Shown in pieces: positions 17,701 to 26,655 of a stretch of DNA of 64,000 bases; the first letter of the stretch is position 1, and every line of letters begins with the position of its first letter. Source of the stretch: Streptomyces oceani (lineage in GTDB: Bacteria; Actinomycetota; Actinomycetes; Streptomycetales; Streptomycetaceae); contig NZ_LJGU01000133.1 in NCBI RefSeq assembly GCF_001751245.1, positions 58,474 through 122,473 of the forward strand. Direction: 5' to 3'. Below the pieces are notes generated by a model. The model was given only the letters and a program-made list of their open reading frames with translations. It did no database searches and was not told where the DNA came from. Position numbers and translations under genes: made by a program.

Positions 17701-17732
17701 GGGCTGGCGGGCTGGCGGGCTGGCGGGCTGGC
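17701..17732. repeat. Four tandem copies of an 8-bp unit
   Basis: GGGCTGGC is repeated four times without change right after the pyc stop codon. It is a simple microsatellite in the gap between convergent genes, with possible slippage variation between strains. Confidence 0.85.
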
Positions 17733-17838
17733 GCACGAACCTCCGGAGGCCCACGGTACGTCGGGCACGGCCACCCCCCACAGCCGAGGCGACGCGACGG
17801 CGTCCGGTTCAGGTCGGCCGCCCCTGGTGCCGGCAGCC

Positions 17839-18978
17839 CTACTCCGCGCGTTCCTCGAACCACGGGTCGATCGGCGCGCTCTCCAGCCGCCGCCCCAGTT
17901 CGTCCAGCAGCCAGCCCTGCCGCTTGACCGTACGCAGCACCACCGCGTGGTCCAGCACCTCGAAGTCCGGGCACTCGGCCGCGATGCGCTCCTCCAACTC
18001 CAGGGCGCTGTCGGCGGAGTGCAGCCAGGTGGAGAGGATGACGTTGCTCTCGCCCGTGCAGATAACCAGGAGCCGCACCTCGGGAAGCCTCGCCAGCCGG
18101 TCGCAGATCCGGCGCCGCTCGGCGAGCGGCGCCCGGCCCCACAGCAGTGCGGTCACCGGCCACCCGGTGATGTGCTGGGCGACCTCGCAGCGGAAGGACA
18201 CCGCGCCCGAGCGGGCGAGCCGGGACAGCCGGCGACGGGTGGCGGAGTGACTCGCTCCGGTGCGCTCGGCGAGTTCCGTCACCGGGAGGCGGCCGTCCGG
18301 GGCCAGGGTGAGCAGCAACCGACGGTCCGGGCCGGAGAGCGGCTCGGGGACCGTGCCGGCCGGCGGAGTGCGCGTACTCGCCGCCCGTAGCAGCCGGCGC
18401 TGGTCGCGGGAGAGCGCGTCCAGCCGCCAGTCGCTGCCGGCCACCTGGATACGCGTGGTGACCTGGGTGTTCACCCGGGTCACCCCGGGCAGCGAACTGA
18501 CCCGGTCCAGCACGAAACGGGAGAGCGCCGGCAGATCCAGGGTCACCACGTTGAGGTGGAGGTCCCGGCCGCCCGCCACCTCCATCACGGACTTGGTCCG
18601 CGGGTCGCGGGCCAGGGTCAACGCCACCGCCTCCCGCTCGGCGGGCCGGCAGTCCACGTCGACGAAGGCGTTGCACAGCAGGCGCCACAGCTCCGGGCTG
18701 CCGGTCGCCGTCACCCAGGCGAGCCCGGAGCTTGAGACGCGGTGCCAGCGCCGGGCAACCGTCACGGCGCTCAGCCCGAGCGCCTCACCCACGGTCGCCC
18801 AGGGGGCGCGGGGGGCGATCTGCAGGGCGTTGGCGATCGCGAGGTCGGTCTCGTCCAGGCCGGTTCCGCGCCGCTCGGCGGCTCCGGCAGCGGAAGCGGA
18901 ATCGGTGGGGGCCGCGGAAGCCGCGGCTGGAGCGGGAGCAGCCCCGGAAGCTGAGGACTCGGCGGCGAAATCCTTCAT
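17839..18978 (-). CDS. Lrp/AsnC-type regulator with two modules
   Basis: About 379 residues from the ATG at 18978. After an Ala/Ser-rich N-terminal tail come two Lrp-like units: module 1 has a helix-turn-helix (LDETDLAIANALQIAPRAPW) and a ligand domain, and module 2 starts near LSGPDRRLLLTLAPDGRLP with a second helix-turn-helix (LAERTGASHSATRRRLSRL) and effector region. Tandem AsnC proteins are common in actinobacteria and usually control an adjacent amino acid or peptide-related operon. Here that is the divergent four-gene operon. An in-frame ATG at 19005 is an alternative start; neither has a strong ribosome site. Confidence 0.85.
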   Translation of the reverse strand: MKDFAAESSASGAAPAPAAASAAPTDSASAAGAAERRGTGLDETDLAIANALQIAPRAPWATVGEALGLSAVTVARRWHRVSSSGLAWVTATGSPELWRLLCNAFVDVDCRPAEREAVALTLARDPRTKSVMEVAGGRDLHLNVVTLDLPALSRFVLDRVSSLPGVTRVNTQVTTRIQVAGSDWRLDALSRDQRRLLRAASTRTPPAGTVPEPLSGPDRRLLLTLAPDGRLPVTELAERTGASHSATRRRLSRLARSGAVSFRCEVAQHITGWPVTALLWGRAPLAERRRICDRLARLPEVRLLVICTGESNVILSTWLHSADSALELEERIAAECPDFEVLDHAVVLRTVKRQGWLLDELGRRLESAPIDPWFEERAE

Positions 18979-19144
18979 GACACGACCGTCATTGACGATT
19001 CCCATCGATTTTGCGGGCTGATCCGGGAGGGGTGACCAGCATGTTGCACACGTCACCGTCGCGCGAGCCGGAGCGGAAGACTGCGGCGTGCACGGTGTCC
19101 GTACGGCCCTCCGGAATGACGACTCCAGGAAGGACGAGATCCCG

Positions 19145-20071
19145 ATGACCGACTCCCCAGCGGAACCCTGGGAGTGGACCGAGCCTACCTGGCGGCGGCA
19201 TGTTCACCGGGTCCGCGCCGGACGTGGCCTTCTGCCGCGGCAGTGGCCCGGAGGGGCACGCTGTGCCGTGGCGGTCTCGTTCGACTCCGACCACGAGACC
19301 CCCGCGCTGCGGGACGGCGAGACCCGACCGGGCAAGCTCGCCCAGGGCGAGTACGGCGCCCGCGTCGCCGTCCCCAAGATCCTCGACATCCTGCGCCAGC
19401 ACGCCGTGCCGGCCAGCTTCTACATGCCCGCGGTGTGCGCGCTGCTCCGCCCCTGGGAGGCGCGGGCGTATGTCGAGGCCGGTCACGAGGTGGGAATCCA
19501 CGGCTGGATTCACGAGCGCAACGCGCTGCTGCCCGAGGCGACCGAGCGCGAACTGCAACTGCGCAGCGCCGACACGCTCGAGCAGGTGACGGGCGTGCGT
19601 CCGGTCGGCATCCGGACGCCCTCCTGGGACTTCTCCGACAACACCCTGTCGATCACCCGGGAGATGGGCCTGCTGTACGACTCCTCGCTGATGGCGGACG
19701 ACGATCCGTACGAGCTGCTGGAGGACGGCGAACCCACCGGAGTGGTCGAGATCCCGGTGGAGTGGATTCGGGACGACGCGCCGTACTTCATGATGGAACG
19801 TTACGCCTCGCTGCGCCCGTACACCCCGCCCCGGGAGGTGCTGGAGATCTGGCGCGCGGAGTTCGACGCGGCGTACGCCGAGGGCGGCCTCTTCCAGCTC
19901 ACCCTGCATCCGCACATCATCGGGCACCGCTCCCGGCTGGTGATCCTGCGGGAGTTGCTCGCCCACATCGCGACGCATCCGGACGTCTGGTGCGCCACCC
20001 ACCAGCAGATCGCCGAGTACGGCCTGGCGCACGCCGAGCCGCCGCCCCCGGCCACGGGCGCCTCCCGCTAG
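19145..20071 (+). CDS. Polysaccharide-deacetylase-fold hydrolase (PuuE/imidase-like)
   Basis: 308 residues of the NodB/polysaccharide deacetylase fold. Visible motifs are SFDSDHE (D47, D49), the HxxxH pair H119-GWI-H123, GIRTPSWDFSDNT and LTLHPHIIGHR. There is no signal peptide, so it works in the cytosol. That points away from chitin deacetylation and toward the PuuE allantoinase and cyclic imidase branch, which opens ureide or imide rings; this is inference. GGAAGG precedes the ATG. It is the first gene of an operon with an MHS transporter, an SDR and the reductase-peptidase fusion. Confidence 0.82.
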   Translation: MTDSPAEPWEWTEPTWRRHVHRVRAGRGLLPRQWPGGARCAVAVSFDSDHETPALRDGETRPGKLAQGEYGARVAVPKILDILRQHAVPASFYMPAVCALLRPWEARAYVEAGHEVGIHGWIHERNALLPEATERELQLRSADTLEQVTGVRPVGIRTPSWDFSDNTLSITREMGLLYDSSLMADDDPYELLEDGEPTGVVEIPVEWIRDDAPYFMMERYASLRPYTPPREVLEIWRAEFDAAYAEGGLFQLTLHPHIIGHRSRLVILRELLAHIATHPDVWCATHQQIAEYGLAHAEPPPPATGASR

Positions 20072-20238
20072 CCCGGGCCGGGCGTGCCCCCTCACGCCCG
20101 GCCCGGCGTTCCGGGCCCGTTGCCTCACCGGCCTCCGGGTGGCACCGGCCCTCGGTCGCGCTCCCCTCCTGCCGCTCCCCTCCCCGGCCGCCGCCGCTCC
20201 CCGCCGACACCACTGTCCATGAAAGCGAGACCGTCCCC

Positions 20239-21552
20239 ATGAGCACGGACTCCCCGAGCACCACGACCAGCACGACCGCACCCACCCACCGGCTGTCGCC
20301 CACCCAGCGGAAAGCCATCGTGGCGGGCACCATCGGCAACACCGTCGAGTGGGTCGACTGGGCGCTCTACGGGATCTTCGCGAAGATCATCGCGGAGGTG
20401 TTCTTCCCCAAGACCGACGGGGCCGTCGCGCTGCTGTCCACCCTCGCGGTGTTCGCCGTCGGCTTCGTCATGCGGCCGGTTGGCGCGGCGTACCTCGGTG
20501 CCTTCGCGGATCGGCACGGCCGGAAGAAGGGACTGACGCTCACCATCGGGCTGATGGCCGGAGCCGGCTTCGTCATCGCCCTCACCCCGAGCTACGAGTC
20601 CATCGGCCTGGCCGCTCCCGTGATCCTGCTGCTCGCCCGGCTCGTTCAGGGCTTCTCGGCGGGCGGCGAGTTCGGTTCCTCCTCGGCCTTCCTGGTGGAG
20701 TCGGCCGCTACGGGCCGGCGGGGCTTCGCCGGGTCCTGGCAGCAGGTCTCGGTGGCCGGCGGCGTGCTGATCGCCTCGCTGCTGGGCACGCTGTGCACCA
20801 ACCTGCTCAGTGAGGACGCGCTGCACTCCTGGGGCTGGCGGGCCGCGTTCCTGGTGGGCGGCCTGCTGGGCCTGGTCGGGCTGTGGCTGCGGGTGTCCGT
20901 CGAGGACAGTCAGTCCTTCACGGAGGCACGCGGCAGCGGACGGGCGAAGAGCAACCCGCTCAAGGCGATGTTCGTCGAGCACCCGGTCGCCGCGCTGCGG
21001 GTCGCCGGCATCACGATCGCTGGGACCCTCACCTACTACATCTGGGTCAACTACCTTCCCACGTACGCCAACATCACCACCGGCATCCCGCTGGAGCGGG
21101 CGCTGTTGTCCCAGACGCTGTGCCTGATCGTCTTCATCATCGCGCTCCCCTTCGTCGGGCTGCTCTCCGACCGGATCGGCCGCAAGCCCACCATGGCCAC
21201 CTTCGCGGGCGGCTTCGTCGTCCTCGCCTGGCCGCTGCTCCAACTGCTCGGCGACAGCTTCCTGAGCGTCTTCCTGGTGCAACTGGTCGGCATGCTGCTC
21301 ATCCTCGGCTATTCGGCGAACTGCGCCGTGATCATGGCGGAACAGTTCCCGCCCGAGGTACGCGCCACGGGCATCGCCCTCCCGTACGCCCTCGCCGTCG
21401 CCGCCTTCGGCGGCACCGCGCCGTACGTCACCACCTGGCTGGACGACTCCGGGCACGCCGACCTGCTGTGGCTGTACGTCGCGGCCTCTGCGCTGATCTC
21501 CTTCGTCGTCTACGTCACCATGCCCGAGACGAAGGACAAGGAGTTCCGCTGA
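20239..21552 (+). CDS. MHS-family MFS transporter
   Basis: 437 residues, about 12 membrane helices. Metabolite:H+ symporter signatures are present: GTIGNTVEWVDWALYGIFA in helix 1, MRPVGAAYLGAFADRHGRKKGL in loop 2-3, LVQGFSAGGEFGSSSAFLVE, and LSDRIGRKPTM in the middle loop. MHS proteins import small organic acids and related compounds (ketoglutarate, shikimate, proline betaine). Its operon position suggests it brings in the substrate of the neighbouring hydrolases. The ATG at 20239 follows a 167-base gap; the stop overlaps the next ATG (TGATG). Confidence 0.92.
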   Translation: MSTDSPSTTTSTTAPTHRLSPTQRKAIVAGTIGNTVEWVDWALYGIFAKIIAEVFFPKTDGAVALLSTLAVFAVGFVMRPVGAAYLGAFADRHGRKKGLTLTIGLMAGAGFVIALTPSYESIGLAAPVILLLARLVQGFSAGGEFGSSSAFLVESAATGRRGFAGSWQQVSVAGGVLIASLLGTLCTNLLSEDALHSWGWRAAFLVGGLLGLVGLWLRVSVEDSQSFTEARGSGRAKSNPLKAMFVEHPVAALRVAGITIAGTLTYYIWVNYLPTYANITTGIPLERALLSQTLCLIVFIIALPFVGLLSDRIGRKPTMATFAGGFVVLAWPLLQLLGDSFLSVFLVQLVGMLLILGYSANCAVIMAEQFPPEVRATGIALPYALAVAAFGGTAPYVTTWLDDSGHADLLWLYVAASALISFVVYVTMPETKDKEFR

Positions 21553-22340
21553 TGTCCCACATCCTCGTCACCGGCGCCGCGAGCGGCATCGGCCGGGCGG
21601 TGGCCGAGGCTTTCGCCCGGCCCGGGGACCGCCTCAGCCTCGCGGACATCGACGGCGCCAAACTGACCGACCTGGCCGACGGGTTGATCGAGCTGACCGA
21701 ACAGCCCCGGTCCCGGCAGCCCACCGTCAGCACCCTGCGCACCGACCTGACAAAGCCCACCGCGCCCGAGGAGTGCGTGCGCTCCTGCTGGGAGCGCGCC
21801 GGACCGGTGGACGTCCTGGTCAACGCGGCCGGCGTGTACCCCTCACACGACATGGCGGACCTCGACGCGCGGGTCTGGGACGCGGTCTTCGCGCTCAACA
21901 CCCGAGCCCCCGCGCTCGCCACGGCCGAGCTGGCGCGGCGGGCCATCCGGGCCGGCCGTCAGGCGTCCGTGGTGAACATCTCCTCCGGCGCGGCGCTGCG
22001 TTCCCGCTACGGCGGAGGGCCGTACGCCAGCTCCAAGGCCGCGCTGGAGATGGCGACCCGGGCCGCCGCGCTGGAACTGGGGGCGCACGGAATCCGGGTG
22101 AACGCGGTCAGCCCCGGCTTCGTACCGGTGGACAGCGACTGCAACCCGGTGTCCGCCGAGTACGCGGCGGCCGTCTCGCCGAATCCGCTCGGCCGCTCCG
22201 GCACCCCGGGGGACATCGCGGCGGCGGTCCGCTGGCTCGCCGGCCCGGAGGCCGGCTGGGTGACCGGGGAGATCCTCCGGGTGGACGGCGGATCGTCGGC
22301 GGGCACGCTGGGGCTGCCGCGTATCCATCCGGCCTCGTAG
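21552..22340 (+). CDS. SDR-family oxidoreductase
   Basis: 262 residues, classical short-chain dehydrogenase/reductase. It has TGAASGIGR for NAD(P) binding at about 7-15, NAAGVYPS, the catalytic Ser in NISSGAA, the YASSK tyrosine-lysine pair, and a C-terminal WVTGEILRVDGG typical of the family. An acidic residue after beta 2 (LADIDG) favours NAD over NADP. It is translationally coupled to the transporter. The substrate is unknown; by context it should oxidise or reduce a product of the imported compound. Confidence 0.92.
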   Translation: MSHILVTGAASGIGRAVAEAFARPGDRLSLADIDGAKLTDLADGLIELTEQPRSRQPTVSTLRTDLTKPTAPEECVRSCWERAGPVDVLVNAAGVYPSHDMADLDARVWDAVFALNTRAPALATAELARRAIRAGRQASVVNISSGAALRSRYGGGPYASSKAALEMATRAAALELGAHGIRVNAVSPGFVPVDSDCNPVSAEYAAAVSPNPLGRSGTPGDIAAAVRWLAGPEAGWVTGEILRVDGGSSAGTLGLPRIHPAS

Positions 22341-22417
22341 CGATACGGACGCCCCCGGACCTCAGTGACCCCGCCCGGTGATCCCGGGACGAGCGACAGC
22401 ACAAGGACACGGAAAGC

Positions 22418-24745
22418 ATGACTCACCTGTCAACGGACCCCCACACCCGTCCCTACACCGTCGTCGGCGCCGGAGCCATCGGCGGCACCCTCGCGTACGC
22501 CCTGGCCAGCGCCGGCCATCCGGTCACCGTGGTGGACACCGACCGGGAACACGTCGAGGCGATCCGGACGCACGGACTCGTCCGTGAGAAGGACGGCGTC
22601 CGGGAGCGGATCACGCTCAAGGCGACCACTCCCGAGGAGTGCACCGGACCGCTGCGGCGTGTGCTGCTGGCCGTCAAGGCGCAGGCCACCGAGCGGGCCC
22701 TGGACTGGCTGGCGCCCCGACTGGTGCCGGACGGTTACGTCGTCTCGGTGCAGAACGGCTTCAACGAGCCGTTGATCGCCGAGCGCGTGGGCGGCGACCG
22801 TACCCTCGCGGCGTTCGTCAACATATTCGCCGACGTGATCGAGCCCGGCGTCATCCGCGACGGCGGCCACGGCGCGCTCGTCGTCGGCCAGCCGGGCGGC
22901 GGGGTGATCGGCGCGCGGGTACGCGACCTGGTCACGGACCTGCGCGCGTGGGGACCGGCACAGGCCAGCGACAACGTCGAGGGGTACCTGTGGGCGAAGG
23001 CCGGGTTCGGCGCGATGCTCGCGGCGACCGCGCTGGCCGACGACACCATGGCCGACCTGATCGACCGGCACCGGCCCGCCATGTACGCGCTGGCGGCCGA
23101 GGTGTTCGACGTCGCCGCCACCACCGGCACCCGCCTCGAGCCCTTCGACGCCTTCGAGGCGCACGCCTTCACCCGGGAGGCCGACCCGGCCGTACGCGAC
23201 GCCGCCTGCGACCGGCTCACGGCCTGGCTGCGCGGCCAGCCCAAGAACCGCAGCGGCATCTGGCGCGACCTGGCCGTGCGGCGCCGTCCGGTGGAGGTGA
23301 CCACGCACTACGCCTCCGTGTTCGAGACGGCCGACCGGGCCGGTCTGGACACCCCGGTGCTACGCCGGGTCGTCACCGCGCTGCGGGAACTCGAGGACGA
23401 TCCGGGAGGCATGTCCGAGGAGCGCCTCGCCGACCTGGACCGGATCGCCAGCGGCGACGTACGCGAGCTTCCCGGTGTGCCCGCGCTCACCGACGAGCAG
23501 GCAGGTGCCGTGCAGGACTGGCTCCGGGATCGTCACGAGGAGATGGTCGCGGATCTCGCCGCCTACACCGAACGGGGCAGCTCCAGCGAGGATCCCGAGG
23601 CGCTGCGGAGTTGTCTGAGCTGGCTGCGTGACTGGCTTGGCGCCTCGCTCGGTCCGCCGGAGAAGGAGGAGCTGCTGCGCCGGGAGGGCGGCCGGGACAT
23701 CCTAGTCCAGCGATACCCCGGTGTGCGGGACGCGCGTACCGGAGGCCACAGCTCGCGGGACGGAGCTGGCAGGGCCGGTGGGGCGGACACGGCCGGCGGG
23801 GCGGACACGGCCGGCGGGGCGGACACGGCGGAACAACCGGTGTTGCTGCTCTGCCACTACGACACGGTGTGGCCCACCGGGACCCTGCTGGACTGGCCGT
23901 TCCGGCGGGAGGGCGACCGGGTCAGTGGCCCGGGGGTGTTCGACATGAAGGCGGGCCTCGTGCAGGCGGTCTGGGCGCTACGCGCCCTGGACGCGCTGCG
24001 GCTGCCCCGCCCGCCGTGCACGCTGCTGCTGAACGGGGACGAGGAGACGGGCAGCCACGCCTCCAGCGAGACCATCCTGGCCGAGGCGCGTACGTCCCGC
24101 GCGGCACTGGTGTTCGAGGCGAGCGCCGAGGGCGCGGTGAAGACGACCAGGAAGGGGGTGGGGCTGTTCACCCTCGTCGTCACCGGCACCGAGGCGCACG
24201 CCGGACTGGACCCGGAGGCCGGGGCGAGCGCGGTCGACGAACTGGCCCAACAGGTCCTGCGGTTGCGCGCGTTGGACGATCCGGCGGCCGGCACCTCGGT
24301 GAACGTGGGCGTGGTGCACGGGGGCACCCGAAGCAACGTCACGGCCGGCCGGGCGGTGGCGGAACTGGACGTACGGGTCGCATCGAGGGCCGAACAGAAG
24401 CGGGTCGACGCGGCGTTGGACGAGCTGACACCAGTGGACGAGCGTACGTCACTCGGCGTGTCGGGCGGCTGGAACCGGCCGGTCTTCGAGCGTACGAGGG
24501 ACGTCGCGCGCATGTACCAGCTGGCCCGGGCCTGCGCCGCGCCGCTCGGACTGGATCTGCGGGAGGCCGCCGTGGGCGGCGCGAGTGACGGCAACTTCGT
24601 GCTCGCGGCCGGCACACCCGTGCTGGACGGCATCGGAGCCGTGGGAGCCGGGGCGCACGCGCGCTCGGAACACGCGACGGTGAGCGGCATGACCGAACGG
24701 TCGGCGCTGGCCGCGGGCGTGCTGGCGGCCCTCGCGATCGGCTGA
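22418..24745 (+). CDS. Fusion: ketopantoate-reductase-like dehydrogenase + M20 metallopeptidase
   Basis: 775 residues in one uninterrupted frame. The N-terminal half (about 12-320) is ApbA/PanE-like: VVGAGAIGGTLAYALASAGH, QNGFNEPL, and K194 in LWAKAGFGAMLAATAL. The two Asn that normally follow the Lys are replaced (G198, A202). After a connector (about 320-375), an M20 peptidase of the carboxypeptidase G2 type covers about 375-775. Its metal and catalytic residues are intact: H480 and D482 in CHYDTVWP, D509 in FDMKAG, E542/E543 in GDEETGS, and GGASDGNF near the end. A GADTAG repeat lies just before the first zinc motif. It probably couples amide hydrolysis with a redox step on one substrate class. 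Confidence 0.85.
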   Translation: MTHLSTDPHTRPYTVVGAGAIGGTLAYALASAGHPVTVVDTDREHVEAIRTHGLVREKDGVRERITLKATTPEECTGPLRRVLLAVKAQATERALDWLAPRLVPDGYVVSVQNGFNEPLIAERVGGDRTLAAFVNIFADVIEPGVIRDGGHGALVVGQPGGGVIGARVRDLVTDLRAWGPAQASDNVEGYLWAKAGFGAMLAATALADDTMADLIDRHRPAMYALAAEVFDVAATTGTRLEPFDAFEAHAFTREADPAVRDAACDRLTAWLRGQPKNRSGIWRDLAVRRRPVEVTTHYASVFETADRAGLDTPVLRRVVTALRELEDDPGGMSEERLADLDRIASGDVRELPGVPALTDEQAGAVQDWLRDRHEEMVADLAAYTERGSSSEDPEALRSCLSWLRDWLGASLGPPEKEELLRREGGRDILVQRYPGVRDARTGGHSSRDGAGRAGGADTAGGADTAGGADTAEQPVLLLCHYDTVWPTGTLLDWPFRREGDRVSGPGVFDMKAGLVQAVWALRALDALRLPRPPCTLLLNGDEETGSHASSETILAEARTSRAALVFEASAEGAVKTTRKGVGLFTLVVTGTEAHAGLDPEAGASAVDELAQQVLRLRALDDPAAGTSVNVGVVHGGTRSNVTAGRAVAELDVRVASRAEQKRVDAALDELTPVDERTSLGVSGGWNRPVFERTRDVARMYQLARACAAPLGLDLREAAVGGASDGNFVLAAGTPVLDGIGAVGAGAHARSEHATVSGMTERSALAAGVLAALAIG
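23781..23830 (+). repeat. In-frame 18-bp tandem repeat (2.8 copies)
   Basis: GGGCGGACACGGCCGGCG occurs twice exactly and a third time for 14 bases. It encodes a GADTAG repeat at about residues 455-470 of the fusion protein, in the loop before the M20 zinc-binding strand. Slippage would keep the frame. Confidence 0.9.
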
Positions 24746-24765
24746 GCCGCGGGCCGCGAACGGCC

Positions 24766-24793
24766 GGGCGACGGGCGACGGGCGACGGGCGAC
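24766..24793. repeat. Four tandem copies of a 7-bp unit
   Basis: GGGCGAC is repeated four times without change, 20 bases after the stop of the fusion gene and running directly into the hairpin at 24790-24815. Confidence 0.85.
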
Positions 24794-24815
24794 GGCCCGC
24801 GGCCGCGGGCCGTCG
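24790..24815. terminator. 26-bp perfect palindrome, likely bidirectional terminator
   Basis: The stretch is self-complementary over its whole length with a CGGCCG centre. It sits between the ends of the rightward fusion gene and the leftward VOC gene. No T-run follows on either side. Confidence 0.55.
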
Positions 24816-24884
24816 GAGATACGGATCGGGGGCCGCGGGGGTGTCCCCGGCCTGGTACGTCCCACCGCCTCGGCCGTCCCGTCC

Positions 24885-25340
24885 TCAGCCGGGCGTGACG
24901 TCCTGCCGTACCTCGGGTAGCTCGAAGTGCGGGATACGGTCCAGTACGTCCAGGTAGTGCGGGTTGTGCATCACCCCGAGCACGTTCCCGAACGGGTCGA
25001 CCACCGAGGCCGTCACGAAGCCGGCCTCCCGCTCGGTCACCGCCTCGTAGCCGGTGGCTCCGCGTTCCAGCAGCTGCTCGTAGGCGGCCCGTACGTCGTC
25101 CACCTGCCAGAACAGTACGGCGCCCCCGGGCCCCTCGGTGGCTGCGGTCGGGGCGTACCGGCGGTCGATCAACCCCAGCTCAGCCTGGAAGTCACCGATC
25201 CGGAACTCCGCGTACGCCAGCACCCCGTCCGGCCCGTGTCGCTGGAAGTACGGCTCGACGCCAAGCAGTTGGGCGTACCACTGGGCCGCCTCGGTCACGT
25301 CGTCCGCCCAGAAGCTGACGGTCGCCATTCCGCGCAACAT
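24885..25340 (-). CDS. VOC-superfamily (glyoxalase-like) protein
   Basis: 151 residues with two vicinal-oxygen-chelate half-modules: MATVSFWADDVTEAAQWYAQLLG, and the second ending in ASVVDPFGNVLGVMHNPHY. This is the glyoxalase/bleomycin-resistance/dioxygenase fold, and the sequence alone cannot separate those activities. GGAGGG 7 bases before the ATG at 25340 sets the start; the longer open frame upstream is not supported. It is monocistronic, reading toward the reductase-peptidase operon, with no clear functional link. Confidence 0.85.
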   Translation of the reverse strand: MLRGMATVSFWADDVTEAAQWYAQLLGVEPYFQRHGPDGVLAYAEFRIGDFQAELGLIDRRYAPTAATEGPGGAVLFWQVDDVRAAYEQLLERGATGYEAVTEREAGFVTASVVDPFGNVLGVMHNPHYLDVLDRIPHFELPEVRQDVTPG

Positions 25341-25523
25341 GTCGAATCCCTCCGCCGTGCCGGAGCCGTCCGCTCCGCGCTGCTGGCAGGACACGTTACG
25401 AAGCCCCGCGGCCCGTACCGTGCCGCAATGCCGAGTCGCCGGTACGAGCGGCGTGTCCCGTGGCGTGGCCCAGGTCGCGAGGGCAGGCGCGGGCATTCGC
25501 TACCGGCAGCGCCCCACGGCCGG

Positions 25524-26474
25524 TCAATGGCCGCCGTCACCCGGCAGGTTGCCCTCCTTGTCAGCGACCTTGAGCAGCCCGCCCATGCCCTGGTCCGCGT
25601 GGCTCTGCACGTGGCAGTGGTACATCCACCGGCCCGGGCCCACGAGTTCGCCGGCGAGCACCTGGAAGCCGAAGGAGTCGCCGGGGCCGCAGATCTTGTT
25701 GTCGATGATGGCGGTGGTCTCGTCCGGGTCCGCGAGCATACCGGTGCGGTTGTCAGCCCAGCGGTGACCGTGCATGTGGAAGGTGTGGTAGTACTCGCCG
25801 TGCGTGATCATGACAACCTCACAGCGGTCACCGATCCGCGCGTCGAAGTCGGGCGCCTCGTCACCCGGCCTGCCTGTCCGGTTGTTGACCGTCATGTCGT
25901 TGAACACGATGGTGAACTGCCGGTCCGGCAGCGGATCTCCCTCGCGGCGTACGACCAGCCCGCCGTAGAGGCCGTTACGGATGCCGCCGGTGCCGTGGGA
26001 CGTGCCGACCGCGTGGTCGTGGTAGTGCCAGTAGCCCGCGCTGCCGGCGCGCACGGTGCCGTCGTCGCGCCGCCCAGGCCCGTGTGCCTTCCAGGTGTAG
26101 AGCCGGGTCTTGCCGGGTTCGACGGCGCTGTCGGTCATGGGAGTGCCGTCACTGTCGATCTCGTAGTCGACGCCGTGGACGTGCAGGCTCGCCGCGACGT
26201 CGAGCATGTTCACCACCTCGATGTGCAGGGTCTCCCCCTCGTACATCTCCAGCAGCGGGCCCGGGATGGTGGCCTTGCCCGGCTCGAGGCCGTATCCCAT
26301 CTGGCCGTCGGACAGCGCCTCCATGTAGAGGGTGAGCAGGCGCGGCTCCTTGGAGGGAGCGGACGGTGCCCGGCGAGGCTGGGCGGTGGCCGCCGTACCG
26401 AGGGCGGTCGGAGTCAGGGCGGCAGCGGCGGCTCCGCCGGCGAAGGCGCGGCGGGAGAAGCGTGATCGGGACAT
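25524..26474 (-). CDS. Two-domain multicopper oxidase (small laccase), Tat-exported
   Basis: 316 residues with a Tat signal ([13 protein letters not shown], cleavage near residue 31). It has the two-cupredoxin layout and length of Streptomyces small laccases, which form trimers. All copper ligand motifs are visible: HVHG (H98, H100), HYHDH (H150, H152, H154), HTFHMHGH (H230, H233, H235, H237) and [12 protein letters not shown] (H286, C287, H288, H292, M297). It oxidises phenols or other one-electron donors outside the cell and reduces O2 to water. GAAGG 8 bases before the ATG fixes the start. It is divergent from the PQQ dehydrogenase gene. Confidence 0.95.
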   Translation of the reverse strand: MSRSRFSRRAFAGGAAAAALTPTALGTAATAQPRRAPSAPSKEPRLLTLYMEALSDGQMGYGLEPGKATIPGPLLEMYEGETLHIEVVNMLDVAASLHVHGVDYEIDSDGTPMTDSAVEPGKTRLYTWKAHGPGRRDDGTVRAGSAGYWHYHDHAVGTSHGTGGIRNGLYGGLVVRREGDPLPDRQFTIVFNDMTVNNRTGRPGDEAPDFDARIGDRCEVVMITHGEYYHTFHMHGHRWADNRTGMLADPDETTAIIDNKICGPGDSFGFQVLAGELVGPGRWMYHCHVQSHADQGMGGLLKVADKEGNLPGDGGH

Positions 26475-26588
26475 GTTGGGTGCCTTCCTCAGTCCTGGTT
26501 CCACGACGCTGACGGCACATCATGCTAGGAACTCGAGCAGAGTTTGCCCACCCTCAGGACAAAGTTGTGCCTTATCTGGACATAGCCA

Positions 26589-26617
26589 TTGGCGAACCGG
26601 CGAAAGTCGTTTAGCTT
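26589..26617 (+). promoter_or_regulatory. Candidate promoter of the ThuA-PQQ gene
   Basis: TTGGCG, a 17-base spacer, then TAGCTT, followed 38 bases later by the ATG with GAGAGG ahead of it. The form suits the housekeeping sigma factor. The rest of the 181-base divergent region is comparatively AT-rich for this genome. Confidence 0.5.
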
Positions 26618-26655
26618 CCTAGAGCGTTGCTGTCACCTACGAGAGGTGTACAACC

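Noticed and set aside
17701..17732. Tandem repeat as a CRISPR or origin-like array
   Set aside because: 8-bp perfect units without spacers; a plain microsatellite.
22418..24745. Fusion of reductase and peptidase due to a sequencing error
   Set aside because: No way to prove from one sequence, but the frame is unbroken, the connector is of normal composition and the peptidase has no start codon with ribosome site at the junction. Kept as a real fusion.
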